Source: Psococerastis gibbosa (lineage: Eukaryota; Arthropoda; Insecta; Psocodea; Psocidae). Taken from it: a stretch of 64,000 bases of DNA. A program made the position numbers and the translations under genes. Positions within the stretch are counted from its first letter, which is position 1. The number at the start of each line of letters is the position of its first letter. The notes beneath the pieces are model-generated. The model saw nothing but the letters and a program-made list of their open reading frames with translations. It searched no databases and was not told the DNA's origin. Below are positions 36,621-49,165 of the stretch, one piece after another. The stretch is from positions 22,281,419 to 22,345,418 of the forward strand of contig OZ020486.1 of NCBI GenBank assembly GCA_963971405.1, read 5' to 3'.

Positions 36621-38295
36621 AAGCGTCTATTGCAAAAAGCTATGCTTAAATATTCTTTAGAGACTCATAAACATACTTTCTTAGAATTTGGGTAGCAATA
36701 AGGTGTGTTACGTTCGTTATGGGCTATGGCGCGCTTCGAACTATTGGTATTGTCCAATGTACGAATACCTATCATTAAATAGTTACCGTAGGTACTTCAA
36801 CAAAATGATAAAATGGTGAAGGGTCAGTCACTCAGTCTTCGAAAGTATTTTGAAGTTTGAAGTCTTGTCGATTTCTCGATATTGCTGCTCAAGATCCCTT
36901 CAGAAAAGTAGACTTCTAGCACAAGTCAAGTTTCCCGATATCGATGAGGGAACATAGGAAATACGGCAATATTTAATATTGGCAGCTTTTATCCCGGAAC
37001 CCACTAGGGACTAGAGCTATAGTGATGCCGCACATCAATCTGCGTTCATGCAAAAATTGACAATATTAAACTTCCCTCAGGCATACACTGAAATTTAATA
37101 TTCAACAATATTCATGGATGCCGTTGAAAAATTAAACTTCGAAAACGCGTTTTGTTAGTGCTCCGAAATTGAAGCACAATAACACATAACATTGTTACAT
37201 TTCAATAATGCTAAATGCAATAAATTTAGAGCGTTATAATCCTTTTCCGGGAAAGTTCCATTGGTTTAAAAGACATTTGGAGGAAGCAACTAGTCGGAGC
37301 CATTTTTGAGACCCCGCGTATGCTCAAACCGTTCGTCATATAAAGACACTAGCAATTTTGGTAGAAAATTCCATAATCGGATTCAGCACCCAAAATAACC
37401 TAAATAAAAAATTAGGCCAACAGAATATGTACATTTATAAATTTACTGGATTATTATAAATTGAACGGATTAGGCAAACCATAATATACATGTTTGTAGC
37501 ATTACTGTCGTAAAAAATATTAGATTGCAGTATTTTATGATGCAATATAATGTGTAAAGCATTGCCTTTATGGCATTAAGTAAGCTCACTCACTGACTTG
37601 TTCGGTTAGAACGTTAGATAGTTGTGTAGTTTTGCTTTTTTTATATCCTCTAATTTCGGTTAAAAAAAAAGTCATGCCCCAAATAATGATCACTTGATCA
37701 TGATTCATCAATAGGTATGGATGGATATGGATACTATAAATTAATCAACATAGTTCTTAACTGACGTAGGCTACATGTCGATCTGGAATCTGCTGTTTAT
37801 TTAAATTAATAATAAATCCTAGTAACGTACTGGCAACCAATCGTTGAGGTTGTATTTGTGGCCTCAAAAGAAAAAAAAATAACTTACACCTCGTAAGCAC
37901 ATCAACAAAAACTCTGATTATTCCAAACCTTGCATCGGTGTGAAAAAAAAGAAATGTTTAATTCAGACCCATTATTTGAAGGTTGAAAAACCGTTGTTGC
38001 TTGGTAAAACACGTCAGGATTCATGTGGTTCACGTAAAAACACATCAGCAATGCAAGCGAACACGAATCTCCACTTCGGGCGTTAAGGCCCCCTCTCCTA
38101 ACGCTCGACACATTCTCTCATCTTATTTACTCATTAGGTATAGAAGAAAATTCTTTGGAAGTAAAATTAAATTTGCAGTCTTTACTAGCAAACCCATTTT
38201 CATTTCAAAACTTCGCTAAATTTTGAAGTCATGATTTGCGGAGAGACAGTGCTTTTATTACAGTATTAGCGTCCCCTGCCACTATATAGATAGAA
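36621..38295. other. No gene recognised
   Basis: AT-rich spacer without a supportable feature. Confidence 0.45.
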
Positions 38296-38439
38296 GATAG
38301 AAGGACACAGGACTCCCGGCAGATGAAAAACATCTTGGTTGAAAACCTGAGGCAGTGGTTTGGCAAGAGCACGACTTCCCTTTTCAAAGCAGCAGTCTCC
38401 AAGGTCCAAATTGCCATGATGGTCACCATTCTTCCATAG
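38296..38439 (+). pseudogene. Possible retrotransposon RT tail
   Basis: A plus-strand frame reads RRTQDSRQMKNILVENLRQW, FGKSTTSLFKAAVSKV and QIAMMVTILP before a stop at 38437-38439. The spacing, a basic GR-rich start, then W-G-S---L---A--K--I--MV, resembles the last 50 residues of some non-LTR RT proteins, where DR--WR-MV is usual. The key Trp and Arg are not conserved, so the call is weak. GAAGAAGAAGAG follows within about 15 bases. Confidence 0.4.
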
Positions 38440-41400
38440 AAGAGGCATTTAAAGAAGAAGAGTCACTTTTTCCTTGGATAGATTTTTTGCATTGGACAGT
38501 ACTGTCTTAAATGTCTGGACTTACGAGTAAGGTGCTGTACTTCGATATCAAAGTCATCCATAGGGTCCAAGCCTTCAGGACATATAAGGTACATAATCTT
38601 TATTCACATTGACACAATTTGCAAAGGCATAAATGATGCAGCTAACTTTTACAAATCATACCATTGTATCCTCCACCGAACTGTGGAAACCATGTATTTG
38701 GATGGGGGAAAAAAACAATGGATAAAGATAACCTAAGAAGTCTTTAAAAAGTACAATTTAAATAAACGTTTTGAAGTATGGGTAAACAGGATGCTAGACG
38801 GATGTCTATTCTAGTACAATAAGTAGTTCTTTAATTGTTTTGTCTTAAATCAGTATATTCGGTTAGTCGTGTCTTAGCACTCAGCAAATATTTGTAATAT
38901 TTTGTGAATAGCAAACAAACCTGCATGTACTAGGTGCCAGGTGGTAGCATTATCCATAGCAACATACCTGCAACAAAAGAAATTTAGAGTAGGTAACGTT
39001 TCATAGTAAGAATAGTCCAACAAAATGATCACAGCTGCCTACGTTACAGCAACTTAATAAATAGATCGACCATATACTGTGTACAGTACATCACAAATTT
39101 ACCATTTTTAACACATTATTAACAAAGAAAACCAAAAATGAAATAATAAACGGAAACGGATTTTGCATGTCCATATAAGATAATTCTGATTTTACAAATG
39201 ATTAAGAAATAATCTGAGAGAATAATACTGTATGTGGAAGGAATTAAGTGAGATTTATTTCCGTAGAGAGATTGACGCATTCCATTGTGTATTGTCGAAC
39301 TTTCCAAAAATCTTAAGGTTTTCCAAGAGAGGCAACCGATAACTGGCACTGTATTTGAAACACACTGGTCTACAATACATTCGACTATACAAGTCGATAA
39401 AGAAACACCTGATAGTCTTTTCCTGATATACAGCTGATACGCGAACGACTTACTAGGAGAAAATGAATTACGCAGGTGATTCCCCCGAGATAAAATTCAC
39501 TAGGGGTGGCGCATCTGCTCCCAATGAAATATTAGACCGTCATTACGACTACAGCTATCATGAGTTTTTAATACTGTTAAAAAATAGAACTCCCCTCGTA
39601 TTTTGTCTGCACATGACAGTTTAAATACCCATCGTATGTTAGTTTATTGCTTGACTATTAGGGATGCTAAATAGCATGAAATAACCCAGGCGCAGTCCAA
39701 ATACTTTTTAAAGGGGCATGCATTGATAAACATAATAATAATGGGGTAGATACTATGGTAACAAATTGGACAGGGACCAAAGGGGTTACTCCATCGGAAA
39801 TGATCAGAATGGGTGGACCACATAATGATATGATGTACAAGTAAATTGTACAGAAGTGACTTGAACTTTTTAGGTGTAATTAGGGTAACTCATTATTAGA
39901 ATGAGTGTTGCCGTAATTAAGGCTGGCTTCATGCTAGGCAGCAGGATTTTTAATTAGTGGAAACACGTAGCTGTCACAAATGAAAAAAATTAAGTAGGCT
40001 GATAAACCACAATGACAATAGTACTATTGTCTTAATGGATCTGGACCTAACCAACTCTCATTGTTTTTTTGTTCGTTCTTTCCCATTCATTACACACTTC
40101 AAAAAAATCTTAGAAATGAATCTCCCAGGCCGCATGAGGCACGAAAGGGCCCTGCTTTCATTCCTGCCTTCCATAACTTTGACCATGTACTGTATGACCA
40201 GCCATGATGTTGTCCACAACATCCCAAATAATGCAGTGGTATATATAACTTTCGCTTCGGAAAGTCGTCGAATTAGAGGTCCCTGAAGGGGTTTGTCTCG
40301 GCTACTACTTGTATGTTAAATATCGTGTACTGTCTGAACAGCTAACTCGTTTTTTTATAGTACTTAATAGAAGTTAGAACGTAGGTACCTTGCGTAATAG
40401 TAAAAGCCAGCTTAAGAATCATTTGTTGACACCTTCCACCTTGTTTACCACAGGTAGGTACCTCAATTTTGGTAGCATTTAATTTTTTACAGACCTACTT
40501 GTTTTCAGATAATCTAGTATCATTACACAAAACCGTAACGTAGAGCGCATGTCAATGACAGAGCAGGGGGCGCCGCGCCACACCCTCGACATGGGTGGGA
40601 CCACTTCTGTTTTCAAAACTAAGTGATTACAATCTCCAGACATATCCCCTGGCCCTTGACCTCGGATAACACAAACAATATATTATCTATTAAGCTAAAA
40701 AAACGCAATGCGTGCCCATTGGGTCACAAACAGGTTCAGGGCAAAATTGTTCTTTTTTATATTGTATATTTATTGTTTTGTAGAGATGAAAAATAAACTA
40801 TTCATGCATTCATAACATGTGCATATTTCCATTGTTACAAAAAGGTATTCAAAATTATGTTGAGCACATGATATACAATAGTATATACTATAATGTAAAG
40901 TCTGAGGACTATTGTGTAAATATAAGACTTTAGAAATACAATACAATAAGCCTGCTAATTATACTTACTACAATACCTACAATTCGTATTAAAATGACAT
41001 TTCACCAGTAGTTGGAATTTTAAAAAGATTGTACAATAAGGTTCTGTAGGGACAGTTTTGGTCACTAGGATCGCTGACGACAATAAGATATCCATGTTAT
41101 TCAAAATGGCCGCCGTTTGTATAGGAAAACTAAGTTCTTAGCATCTAATTAATTCTTTTAATATGTTTTATAATATTTTTACTATGCCTGGAGCTAATTC
41201 CGCTGCATATAATTTTATATATATATTCTCCATGATTTATAGAAAAATATCACTTAAAATAATACATAAATAAAATAATTTTAAAATATTATTGAGGCAT
41301 ATGGAAAAATCAACGCTTTGATATCTTAGCAACTGGTGCTGCCATCTACAAAATGACTACACAAATGAGCCTCATACATGAGCCCAAATCTATCTTCAGC

Positions 41401-41826
41401 AAACAGTTAAACACGTCGGGATATACGACAGCCATGGTGAAAATGACGGCGGGGAATCTACAAACCGTATTTAATGCAAGTCTGTAATCCATAAGTTACA
41501 GTACGAATACACAGCACGGACCGTTGCACTGCATTCGTAACATTCCACCAGCAGTAAAATGTGCAATGCAGTGACCATTTAGAGCTTAGGGACGCAATAA
41601 AACGCTACGATAAACTTACACGGTTGGCACGCAACTTGCAAACCATCAGAATCATTTATAGCTCAGGGGAGCGACACTCTAATACGAGTAAGAGGCCATA
41701 AAAGGCATAAAGAGGTCTTTCTAGTGAGAGGCGGTATAAAAAACTTCCGCAACAAAAATTTTAAAATCATACTTTGGGTGAAGGCAAGGAAGTTAAGTAG
41801 TTTACTGCAGGAAGGTAAGTTATTAA
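38440..41826. other. No gene recognised
   Basis: About 3.4 kb of AT-rich DNA. A short fragment near 40205-40235 resembles the SINE2 body. A TATATATATA tract lies near 41216-41226. No gene could be supported. Confidence 0.45.
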
Positions 41827-41966
41827 GGCGGGGTTTCCACCGACCTCTCATTGCAGAATGCAAATGACATTGACGTGGTAGCAGATATCATTAATAAGTC
41901 GTGAATGTCTGCTTCCACGTCAATGTCATTTGTATTCTGCAATGAGAGGTCGGTGGAAACCCCGCC
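41827..41966. mobile_element. Palindromic MITE (family P, arm type A)
   Basis: A 140-bp element that is almost entirely one hairpin. The left arm GGCGGGGTTTCCACCGACCT, CTCATTGCAGAATGCAAATG, ACATTGACGTGGTAGCAGA is matched by its complement at the right with very few mismatches, leaving a loop of about 20 bases. TAA precedes and TAT follows. The ends and 3-bp A/T flanks fit PIF/Harbinger-type MITEs. Confidence 0.9.
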
Positions 41967-42222
41967 TATAGAAAACCATCGTATTACTGTTGACTTTCGT
42001 ATTGTATCAATGGTAATACTGTGCAAGTAAGCCCCTTGCTGGCCTGATTTGATAATTGGGTGAGGCGGTTAGTAAGTTAGTAAGTTGCTCCACTATGGTA
42101 GGTATACATGAATCATAGCGAAGTAAATAAATTAATAAGGATTTAGTCGACCATACCTCAACTAAGAAAGTGCAGCTAAACAAAGAAAAAGAGAAACAAA
42201 CAGAAAGAATCCCCTTTGATGA

Positions 42223-42248
42223 GTCTCTCTCTCTGTGTGTGTGTGTGG
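42223..42248. repeat. Compound microsatellite (CT)n(GT)n
   Basis: Alternating CT units run directly into alternating GT units. It lies between two family P elements. Confidence 0.9.
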
Positions 42249-42509
42249 GTGATGCTTCTAGCAATGTGTCATTCTGTACTGTAGCAGACGCCAGGCAAGG
42301 AAGATTCCCAAGGTACATCATAGTTTTTCAATTTTAAGTAGGTATTTAAGTAAATGAGGAGAAATTTACCTAGCAGGATTTCATGCAAGCTGCAGTAGCG
42401 CATATAGGCTACATGTAACGTATGACTCCACTTGACTCCACTGAGGTCCATGAGCCTTGGACCGTAAAATATGGCTCCGCGAAAAAAAAGTCCCGACCAC
42501 TGGGCCATA

Positions 42510-42651
42510 GGCTGGGTTTCCACATACGTCAATGGTCAATGAGAAATATGAAATTGACGTTTTAGCAGACATTAAAGACATACTAAAAATGTCTGCTACC
42601 ACGTCAAAACCATATTTCTCATTGACCATTGACGCATGTGGAAACCCCGCC
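42510..42651. mobile_element. Palindromic MITE (family P, arm type B) with ATA duplication
   Basis: The ends GGCTGGGTTTCCACATACGT and the complement GGAAACCCCGCC side pair over arms of about 65 bp. The arm middle (CAATGGTCAATGAGAAATAT) differs from the type A element only 540 bp away, yet the tip GACGTTTTAGCAGACATT / AATGTCTGCTACCACGTC is the same motif. ATA is present on both sides (42507-42509, 42652-42654). Confidence 0.9.
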
Positions 42652-43544
42652 ATAAGGCATTGTCCTGTTATAACCATGGTGTCACCAACTCGCAATCTGT
42701 CAGTTAGCCTTGTTGAAGGTTTATCATAACTTGTGCGAGTTACTGTACTACTTTCCACATCCATGGTAGATTTAACATCATCATCATTGCTGTGGGATCT
42801 GGAAACACTGTAACATTTCACAAATACTTCCGATATTTAATTACGGTTTCGATCCATATTGTGACTATCTTCTAATACCAGTGTGATATCAAAATAACGT
42901 CTCCCACAAGCGAGAGGGAAAAGGTAGGTTTAATTACATCGTCATAGAGAGACTCTCTACTCCCAGTATTATTATGACCCGATAAATCAACTCATGACAG
43001 CCAATTATAAACCACCGATAAAGCGATAAACAATTTCAATTTCAAAATATTATTCATCCCGCTCAAGTTTGGGACAGTTTCGGGAAGGGAAGGGGGAATT
43101 CCCGCCTCAAAACTTGCAAACCGTTAAGACCTTACGTCCCTTGATTGCAATGTGTATAACTTCAAGGACACAGCTAATTAGAGTCTGCGGTGGTAATTTT
43201 GGAATTTGTTGCTGTGAGATAACTTGAATGCGAATTATGCTGCTTGCTTTCAGAATTCAAATTCAGATACCCTCAACAGGTTAAATCGTCAATAGTTTTG
43301 TGTCTTAAGTCATGCTTAGAAGTCTGGTATACTGTAGATGTTTTTGAACAGTAATTGAACTCTTTCCATTCTAAAATCATGAAATTCAAGAATCGTAATT
43401 TTATATCTTTTCATGGCTGGCAACGAAGAAACTGTCCTTATCTAACGAAAAAAAACTTGCAAGCAAAGTTACACCTTGCGTGACTTATCAAGCATTTGTA
43501 TACCTACTTATTACTCGCATGCAGTAACAGTACATATGAACTAA

Positions 43545-43829
43545 GGCCCCGTACACAAGGACGATTCTCAAAGTCGCGACTTGTCGACGTCTTTTCCAAT
43601 GTACTCGTAGGAATAGGGCTTGGTGAATGGTTGGTACAAAACCACAGAGTCGAATTCGAAAGATTTGTATGATCTGACGAGTCTAGCTAGGAGAAAACCG
43701 TGCACTTTCGTGCGGTCAACTCCACCCCAGCTTCCGAAATCTACAAGAAATCGTGTGCTAGCTCTATGGCTACAATGGATAAGACGTCGGCAAATCGCGA
43801 CTGCGAGAACCGTCAGTGTGCACCGGGCC
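43545..43829. mobile_element. MITE, family H copy 2, TAA target duplication
   Basis: The left end GGCCCCGTACACAAGGACGA continues TTCTCAAAGTCGCGACT; the right end in complement reads GGCCCGGTGCACACTGACGG then TTCTCGCAGTCGCGATT. TAA flanks both sides. The interior GAATGGTTGGTACAAAACCA is shared, in complement, with 14698-14969. In that part the plus-strand frame reads VNGWYKTTESNSKDLYDL, against MNSWYKTKKSTSEDSYEL in the other copy, so the family may derive from a once-coding parent. No full gene remains. Confidence 0.8.
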
Positions 43830-44330
43830 TAAGGAAAGAAATGACCAAACAGTCACCAGCCATTACACAGCACTCCAACGAAACAAAGCACGGACAGTCT
43901 GTGACAGCAGTTTATACCTTGTTAAACATAAATTTAGAACAAAACAGGCCCAAAAACACAAAGACCAACGATACTCATACGGCTCCCATAACTTCAAACC
44001 TGGTACCTAGCGCTTGTAATGACAGGGTTTAAGATACGATACATTCGTGACTTCTTTTTAATGCATACAATTTCTCACTTTGCCCTATAATAAATATTTA
44101 ACTCGGAGCTGCTTTTTACTCCTGTACAGGCATAATCCATCTCACGCGATGAAGCGCCTTGTGCATGACTGAGAAACCAGGCTAGATATAGTTAGGCCTA
44201 CCTATTAATAGGTGCTGGATATCACACTGTCATTCTGGTTTAATCCTGGGAATAGTGAGACTTTATCTTTCAATACATTAAATTCCTCTAAGTCGAAAAT
44301 GTTGGGAGAGTCTCAGTCGTGGCCTATTTA

Positions 44331-44475
44331 AAAGAACCGGTCCGAGTTTACTCGAACATGCTTTCCTATTTATCAAATAGTAGATAGATAAAATTAGTAA
44401 TTTCAAGGTTAATACTTTTCCCATGGTTAAATTTCGGGTCCGGACCCCCTGGACCCCCCTCAGGCTACGGCACTG
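44331..44475 (-). repeat. Family F tail joined to a hAT-like end (copy D)
   Basis: 44331-44436 is the inverted 3' part of family F (AAAGAACCGGTCCGAGTTTA, AACATGCTTTCC, ATGGTTAAATTTCGG). It then passes into CCGGACCCCCTGGACCCCCC and TCAGGCTACGGCACTG, the latter like the terminus of a hAT element (CAGTGCCGTAGCC in complement). In copies B and C the equivalent position holds a long G/C run and CAGTGACGTCAGG. No matching second hAT end was found. Confidence 0.6.
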
Positions 44476-45853
44476 ATGATTGTCAAATTAATTTATTGGC
44501 ACGAATAACGAAATTTTAGCATACGATAGTTGAAATTACTTTTTTTGTTGATAGCCCAGATTACAGACTCTAATATTTATTCGATCGAAGAAATATTTGG
44601 AATGGTTATGTTGAAGCATACGATTTGTATTTGAATCTAGGTTTTACACTTTCCAATTTTTCTTAGACCCAAATTTATCGGATCGAATATTGCAACAATA
44701 TGTAATAGAAGAGAATCTCTGGGTTCATTTATATATACGAGTACACTATATCTATGTTATTTATTAAGGTTAAATTATTATGAACATGCATCAATAATTA
44801 TGAAAATAATACAGTCACTTGTAAAGATGTAAAGTTTATAAGAGCATTTTGCACTAATAACCTGCTGGGATTATTTACATAATTAAACACCCCAATCAAT
44901 CGGGATTCACCCCCCAGAACTAACATCAGCAGATTTGTATTGTAATATTAATAAACTATACCATATTTCTGAACAAATCGTCATAAACTATAGCTGATAA
45001 GTGGATGAGAAATACTACCTTAACATACTAACTAAGTAAGCGTTGTACTATGATATCATAAGGTTGAAGCTTAAAATAGTATTCAAAGCGCTGTTGATTC
45101 AGGAAATACACAGCAAAATAAGCTTTTAAAGACTTTTCATCCACACACAGGGACAGAAAGGGGCTGTTTTTAAATTTAACATCAGCCAAATGAGTTTAAT
45201 TTTGAAACTGAAAGTAAAATAAGGTTGGTACAAAAAAAGCAGGGAAAATCCAAAAAATGTTTCGTCAAGCACAAATATTAACGCTTTCTGGAAAACAACA
45301 CATTTCCTTCGTGAGGGATTAAAACGTAATAAATAGTTTCATTACAATATTCTCATATCGGGACACATAGTTTGTACGCGTAAACAGCCAGCTCATCAGA
45401 ATTTAGAATTTGCCCCAGATATATCCAGTCTAATGTTCAATCAAATTAAAGGATAAGCCAGGCTTAACGTGAGAAAGGACTTCATTACCGTATACAACGG
45501 CATGAATTTACAATTTGTTTACAGCTTCTTAATTATCTAAGCAGTGAACTTTTCTATGGGAAGAGAAGAACGCGATAACATAGAATAAGTAAAATTAAAA
45601 GCTTATTTTACATCGAAAAGTTTAGGAACGCTTTCAATCCGTTCCAGCAACAAGTTATATGAGTAGTAGTACATCTATCCAAGCGAGTCTCGAGTGAGGG
45701 GAAAGCTCTGAAAAAAGCACTCCGTTTATGGGAAAAAATAATTCCTTAGCTAGGAAAGGAATAAAATTGACAAGTCTAGTATGGAGCACCCAATGGTCTG
45801 AGCATTAAGCCTTGGCTCAGATAAATGGGCCCAAAACAGCCTGAACAAAGCAT
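44476..45853. other. No gene recognised
   Basis: AT-rich spacer without a supportable feature. Confidence 0.45.
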
Positions 45854-45861
45854 AGTAAAAG

Positions 45862-45912
45862 CAGGGACGCATCCAGCCCACTTGGGGGGGGGGTATCCTG
45901 TATCCGTCCTTG
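45862..45912. mobile_element. 51-bp hAT-like micro-MITE with 8-bp target duplication
   Basis: CAGGGACGCATCCAG at the left and CTGTATCCGTCCTTG at the right (complement CAAGGACGGATACAG) are 15-bp inverted repeats with three differences. They enclose only 21 bp, including a G10 run (45884-45893). AGTAAAAG (45854-45861) and AGTACAAG (45913-45920) flank the element, matching at 7 of 8 positions. This is about as short as a transposed unit could be. Confidence 0.75.
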
Positions 45913-45920
45913 AGTACAAG

Positions 45921-46788
45921 TGTCTGCAAAACGGTGGCAACACGACATCGTCTAATCCAAAACTATCATCAATGCAATGAAATAACGTTCATAACCACTG
46001 TTGACACTATTAAAAGCATGCAGCAAGTTGTTTTCTTTTTGTAAAAAATAAAATAAATGTCAAGGTCGGGTTTCTTGTTACTAAAATAAATAATGAAAAT
46101 AATGCAGGCATATGTAGTAACCAAAGGAAACACCTGTTTCCATACCATAGCAACTCATTTCGTTAATTAAATAACCAGGCCTTATTTAAACCACATTTGG
46201 TTAATGTAATTAACAAGTTAACATTTCCAAAACATATCTCTTTACATCAGTATAATGGGGTACCTAATTAATAAGCAATCGCCCTAAATGATCTCGAAAT
46301 TGTAAGATGCATAGAAATAGTAACCCATTTTAAACAAAGAGATATGAAAATCGCTCGAGAAGGGGGAGAGATCCTCGGAGTTATGGTAACATTAATGACC
46401 TTTACGCAACCTTTCCACCCAATTTCTGTTGTAGATATCTGCAGTTCTTGACCTATCGCGCTGCGCCGCCGGAAATGGCGTCTGGTAATTAGTTTCAGAA
46501 ACTGAAGATGGACGGGGTGCGGGGGAGGGAGTCATACTCCGCACTTTAAATTTAAATTAACCATAATAAGAAAGTATTTTGCCGCCAATTTTAAAAATTC
46601 TTCTGTTCTCATTGACCTCGTTTATAACAAGCTTAGCAGTTTCACGTTTTGGGCTTTTCCAAATAATAATGTTTAGGCTCAAGAAGTAAATCTACACAAT
46701 GTTGTAACTCAATAAAAAGCAATTGAACATACTTGTAGCTCTACTATATAAAATCGTCTCCTTTGTAACTTTGTAATATTTTGAACAA
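45921..46788. other. No gene recognised
   Basis: Spacer without a supportable feature. Confidence 0.45.
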
Positions 46789-46877
46789 ATTGTCATAAGA
46801 GTTAACTTAGTAAAATATCAGTGACGATATTTTTATGTTTTTATGTGATATTTTACTAAGTTAACTCTTATGACAAT
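46789..46877. repeat. Perfect 32-bp inverted repeat (hairpin)
   Basis: The arms 46789-46820 and 46846-46877 are exact complements over 32 bp (starting ATTGTCATAAGAGTTAACTT) with a 25-base loop. No target duplication was evident. It may be a young palindromic element or the core of one. Confidence 0.9.
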
Positions 46878-48841
46878 GTATACTAGTAGCTAAGCTCCCG
46901 AACGTCAAACTTAATTAAGTCACTGTTAGTGGGACAGGGTGTAAAGATGTAACCAACAATTAGTAAAGAAACTTTGCTGTGAAAGAGCATCCCGACGTTT
47001 TCAACAAACATGGGTGCTAAGGACCGGCTAAGAATCACTCAACTGGCTTTACCTCGGTAAACAATTTTAGGGTGGAGGTCTAAATATGGGACGAGGCGTT
47101 ATCTGGTGTGTGCTGTCGACAGAGTGATGGAACATACTTTATCATGTTTGCTTACTTAACAAACGGGCACTTAACTACATCCTCAAAATTTAGCAGTCTA
47201 AAGTCATAAACCTTTAAGCCATTTCAGTGAAATTTCAAAATCTCAACACCTCTTACCTACCGTCAATTTGTTAGATACGATAATTGAGGTCCCAACATCT
47301 CAGAATTTAAGACTCAGTGCTGCAAAACAGCATTGAGCATTAGGGGCATTCATTATCCTAGCCTAAATTGGTAAACTCAGTTAAAATTTTAAATTCGAAA
47401 TAATAGGTAAAGAAACAAGTTTTCAAATCCCTCAGGTGTTAAGTAACCATAAAAGCGGGAATTGAAACATTTAAAAAAAAAATGAAGAACTGCCGATAAC
47501 AGCGGAGCAAAATCCTACTAAGTGGCAAATTTCTGACGGGGTTTAGATTGAGATGCCAATGACGTGTTTCCGATTGTTCGACAGAAGAAAAGTTGGCAAG
47601 AAAATGGGGATTTGGGGAAAGTGGGTTTCCTCTAACAAGAATTGATTGCTGCGTCAGCGACACCTGAGCTATGACCTTCAGCCTTGAGCTACAAAGTTGG
47701 CGGATTCTACAAATGGTGCAGAGAAAACAGATTTGCTCAAGAAACTAAGGTATAATGCGCCCACACTCGGCTCATGCCTCAACTTTTCCGTTTTATCGTG
47801 CCTGACTTTTCGTCAAATAAAACCCGCTTACATCTTACCCGGTATTATATATTATGACTGAAAAAAGGTATACATTTTTTCCAAATCCTGGGGGATGATT
47901 CATTTGGGCTGTTAATTCAGAGTATGTATTCCAGACATGTTTAGTCTGCTGTACTAACCAAATTGCTGCGTGCATTGTATTAAAAATGGTTACAGAGCTC
48001 AGCACGATAAGAGAGGGAATTAAAAAAAAATTGAAGAGACGAATTGAATTCGAACCTTTCTTCTTGAGGGGGTACGTGGCGATTACCTGCAATAAATTAT
48101 TCGTGGCAGATAAAAGATTTTCATTCAGAGTTTCATGATTGAAGTAACTTTGCATAATCCCCTTAGAAACTAACTTGTTCTATGACAATAGTCACTAAAA
48201 CGAAGGCATTCACAACCCGAGGCGCTCAGTAACTTTGTTCACTCAAGAAACTTTGTTCCCAGTCTTAGTAGCATTATCGCATAAACAAAGGACCTGTTCC
48301 TTTTCATATTTTCCTTTTCCGTTATGCAGATGTCCACGAATGCCATTACAACGATGGAGAAGATGCAGTGAGTTTGAGTTTCAATATGCGCACAGTAGAA
48401 AGTAAATAAAATAGAGGAACATACGGTACCGTACTAATTTCCAAAGTAAAAACCGATACAAACAAAACTAGTCACGCTATCGGAGCTCATTATGTACGGA
48501 ATTAATGAGGACAGGTATACACCATACAGAGATAGATACGGTACGAGATAAAGACAAAGGGACGATTCATGTGTCACTCCCGCCCACTTCTTGTCGACAG
48601 TAACTGATTTTCACGACTTCAAGTGTATGGGGCAACCACTCCAGTTTATACAAGTAGGCAGTGTGAGGCCAATACGGGATGGGTCACAGACACGCAGGAG
48701 CTTTTCTTCAAACTGTTGTAGGAAAGGTGGTGCATTCGAGTGCACCAAAACTATTTTTGAATCCTGATACGCTTTTTCAATGGCTGGTCTTAGGGGACGT
48801 GGCATCAGGATTCAGAAATTATTTTTGGCGCGCTCCAAAGT
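46878..48841. other. No gene recognised
   Basis: About 2 kb without a supportable gene or element. Confidence 0.45.
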
Positions 48842-48913
48842 CCTAGACCTCTAACTATAGCCAGGATGGTCTGAGTATGGGAAAAGAACAAAGGGGGTAG
48901 TTAGAGGCCTAGG
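48842..48913. repeat. 16-bp inverted repeat (hairpin)
   Basis: CCTAGACCTCTAACTA (48842-48857) pairs with TAGTTAGAGGCCTAGG (48898-48913) with one mismatch. GGCGCGC lies just outside on the left and GCGC on the right, extending the symmetry loosely. Confidence 0.65.
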
Positions 48914-49165
48914 GCGCATTTGATGGACGAAGTGTAAAGTATAAAAATATTTTAGCGGGAAGGGAGTGCCTTATCTCTCCCACATAGAACTCTAGTTAAG
49001 GCATTTGCAACATTTCGGTAGGGACACTGCTCCGTTGCCATCCAGTATTCATTCCCAAGACATTTTTATTATGTAATTTAATGTAATGTAACATCTTATC
49101 TAAATCGGGCGTTCGGTTTAGAATGTGAGTCACTGTGTCACCTTCTTCTTCTTAAGGTTACAATC

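Noticed and set aside
38229..38448. Overlapping minus-strand frames in the 38.3-kb region
   Set aside because: The plus-strand RT-like reading is the more plausible explanation.
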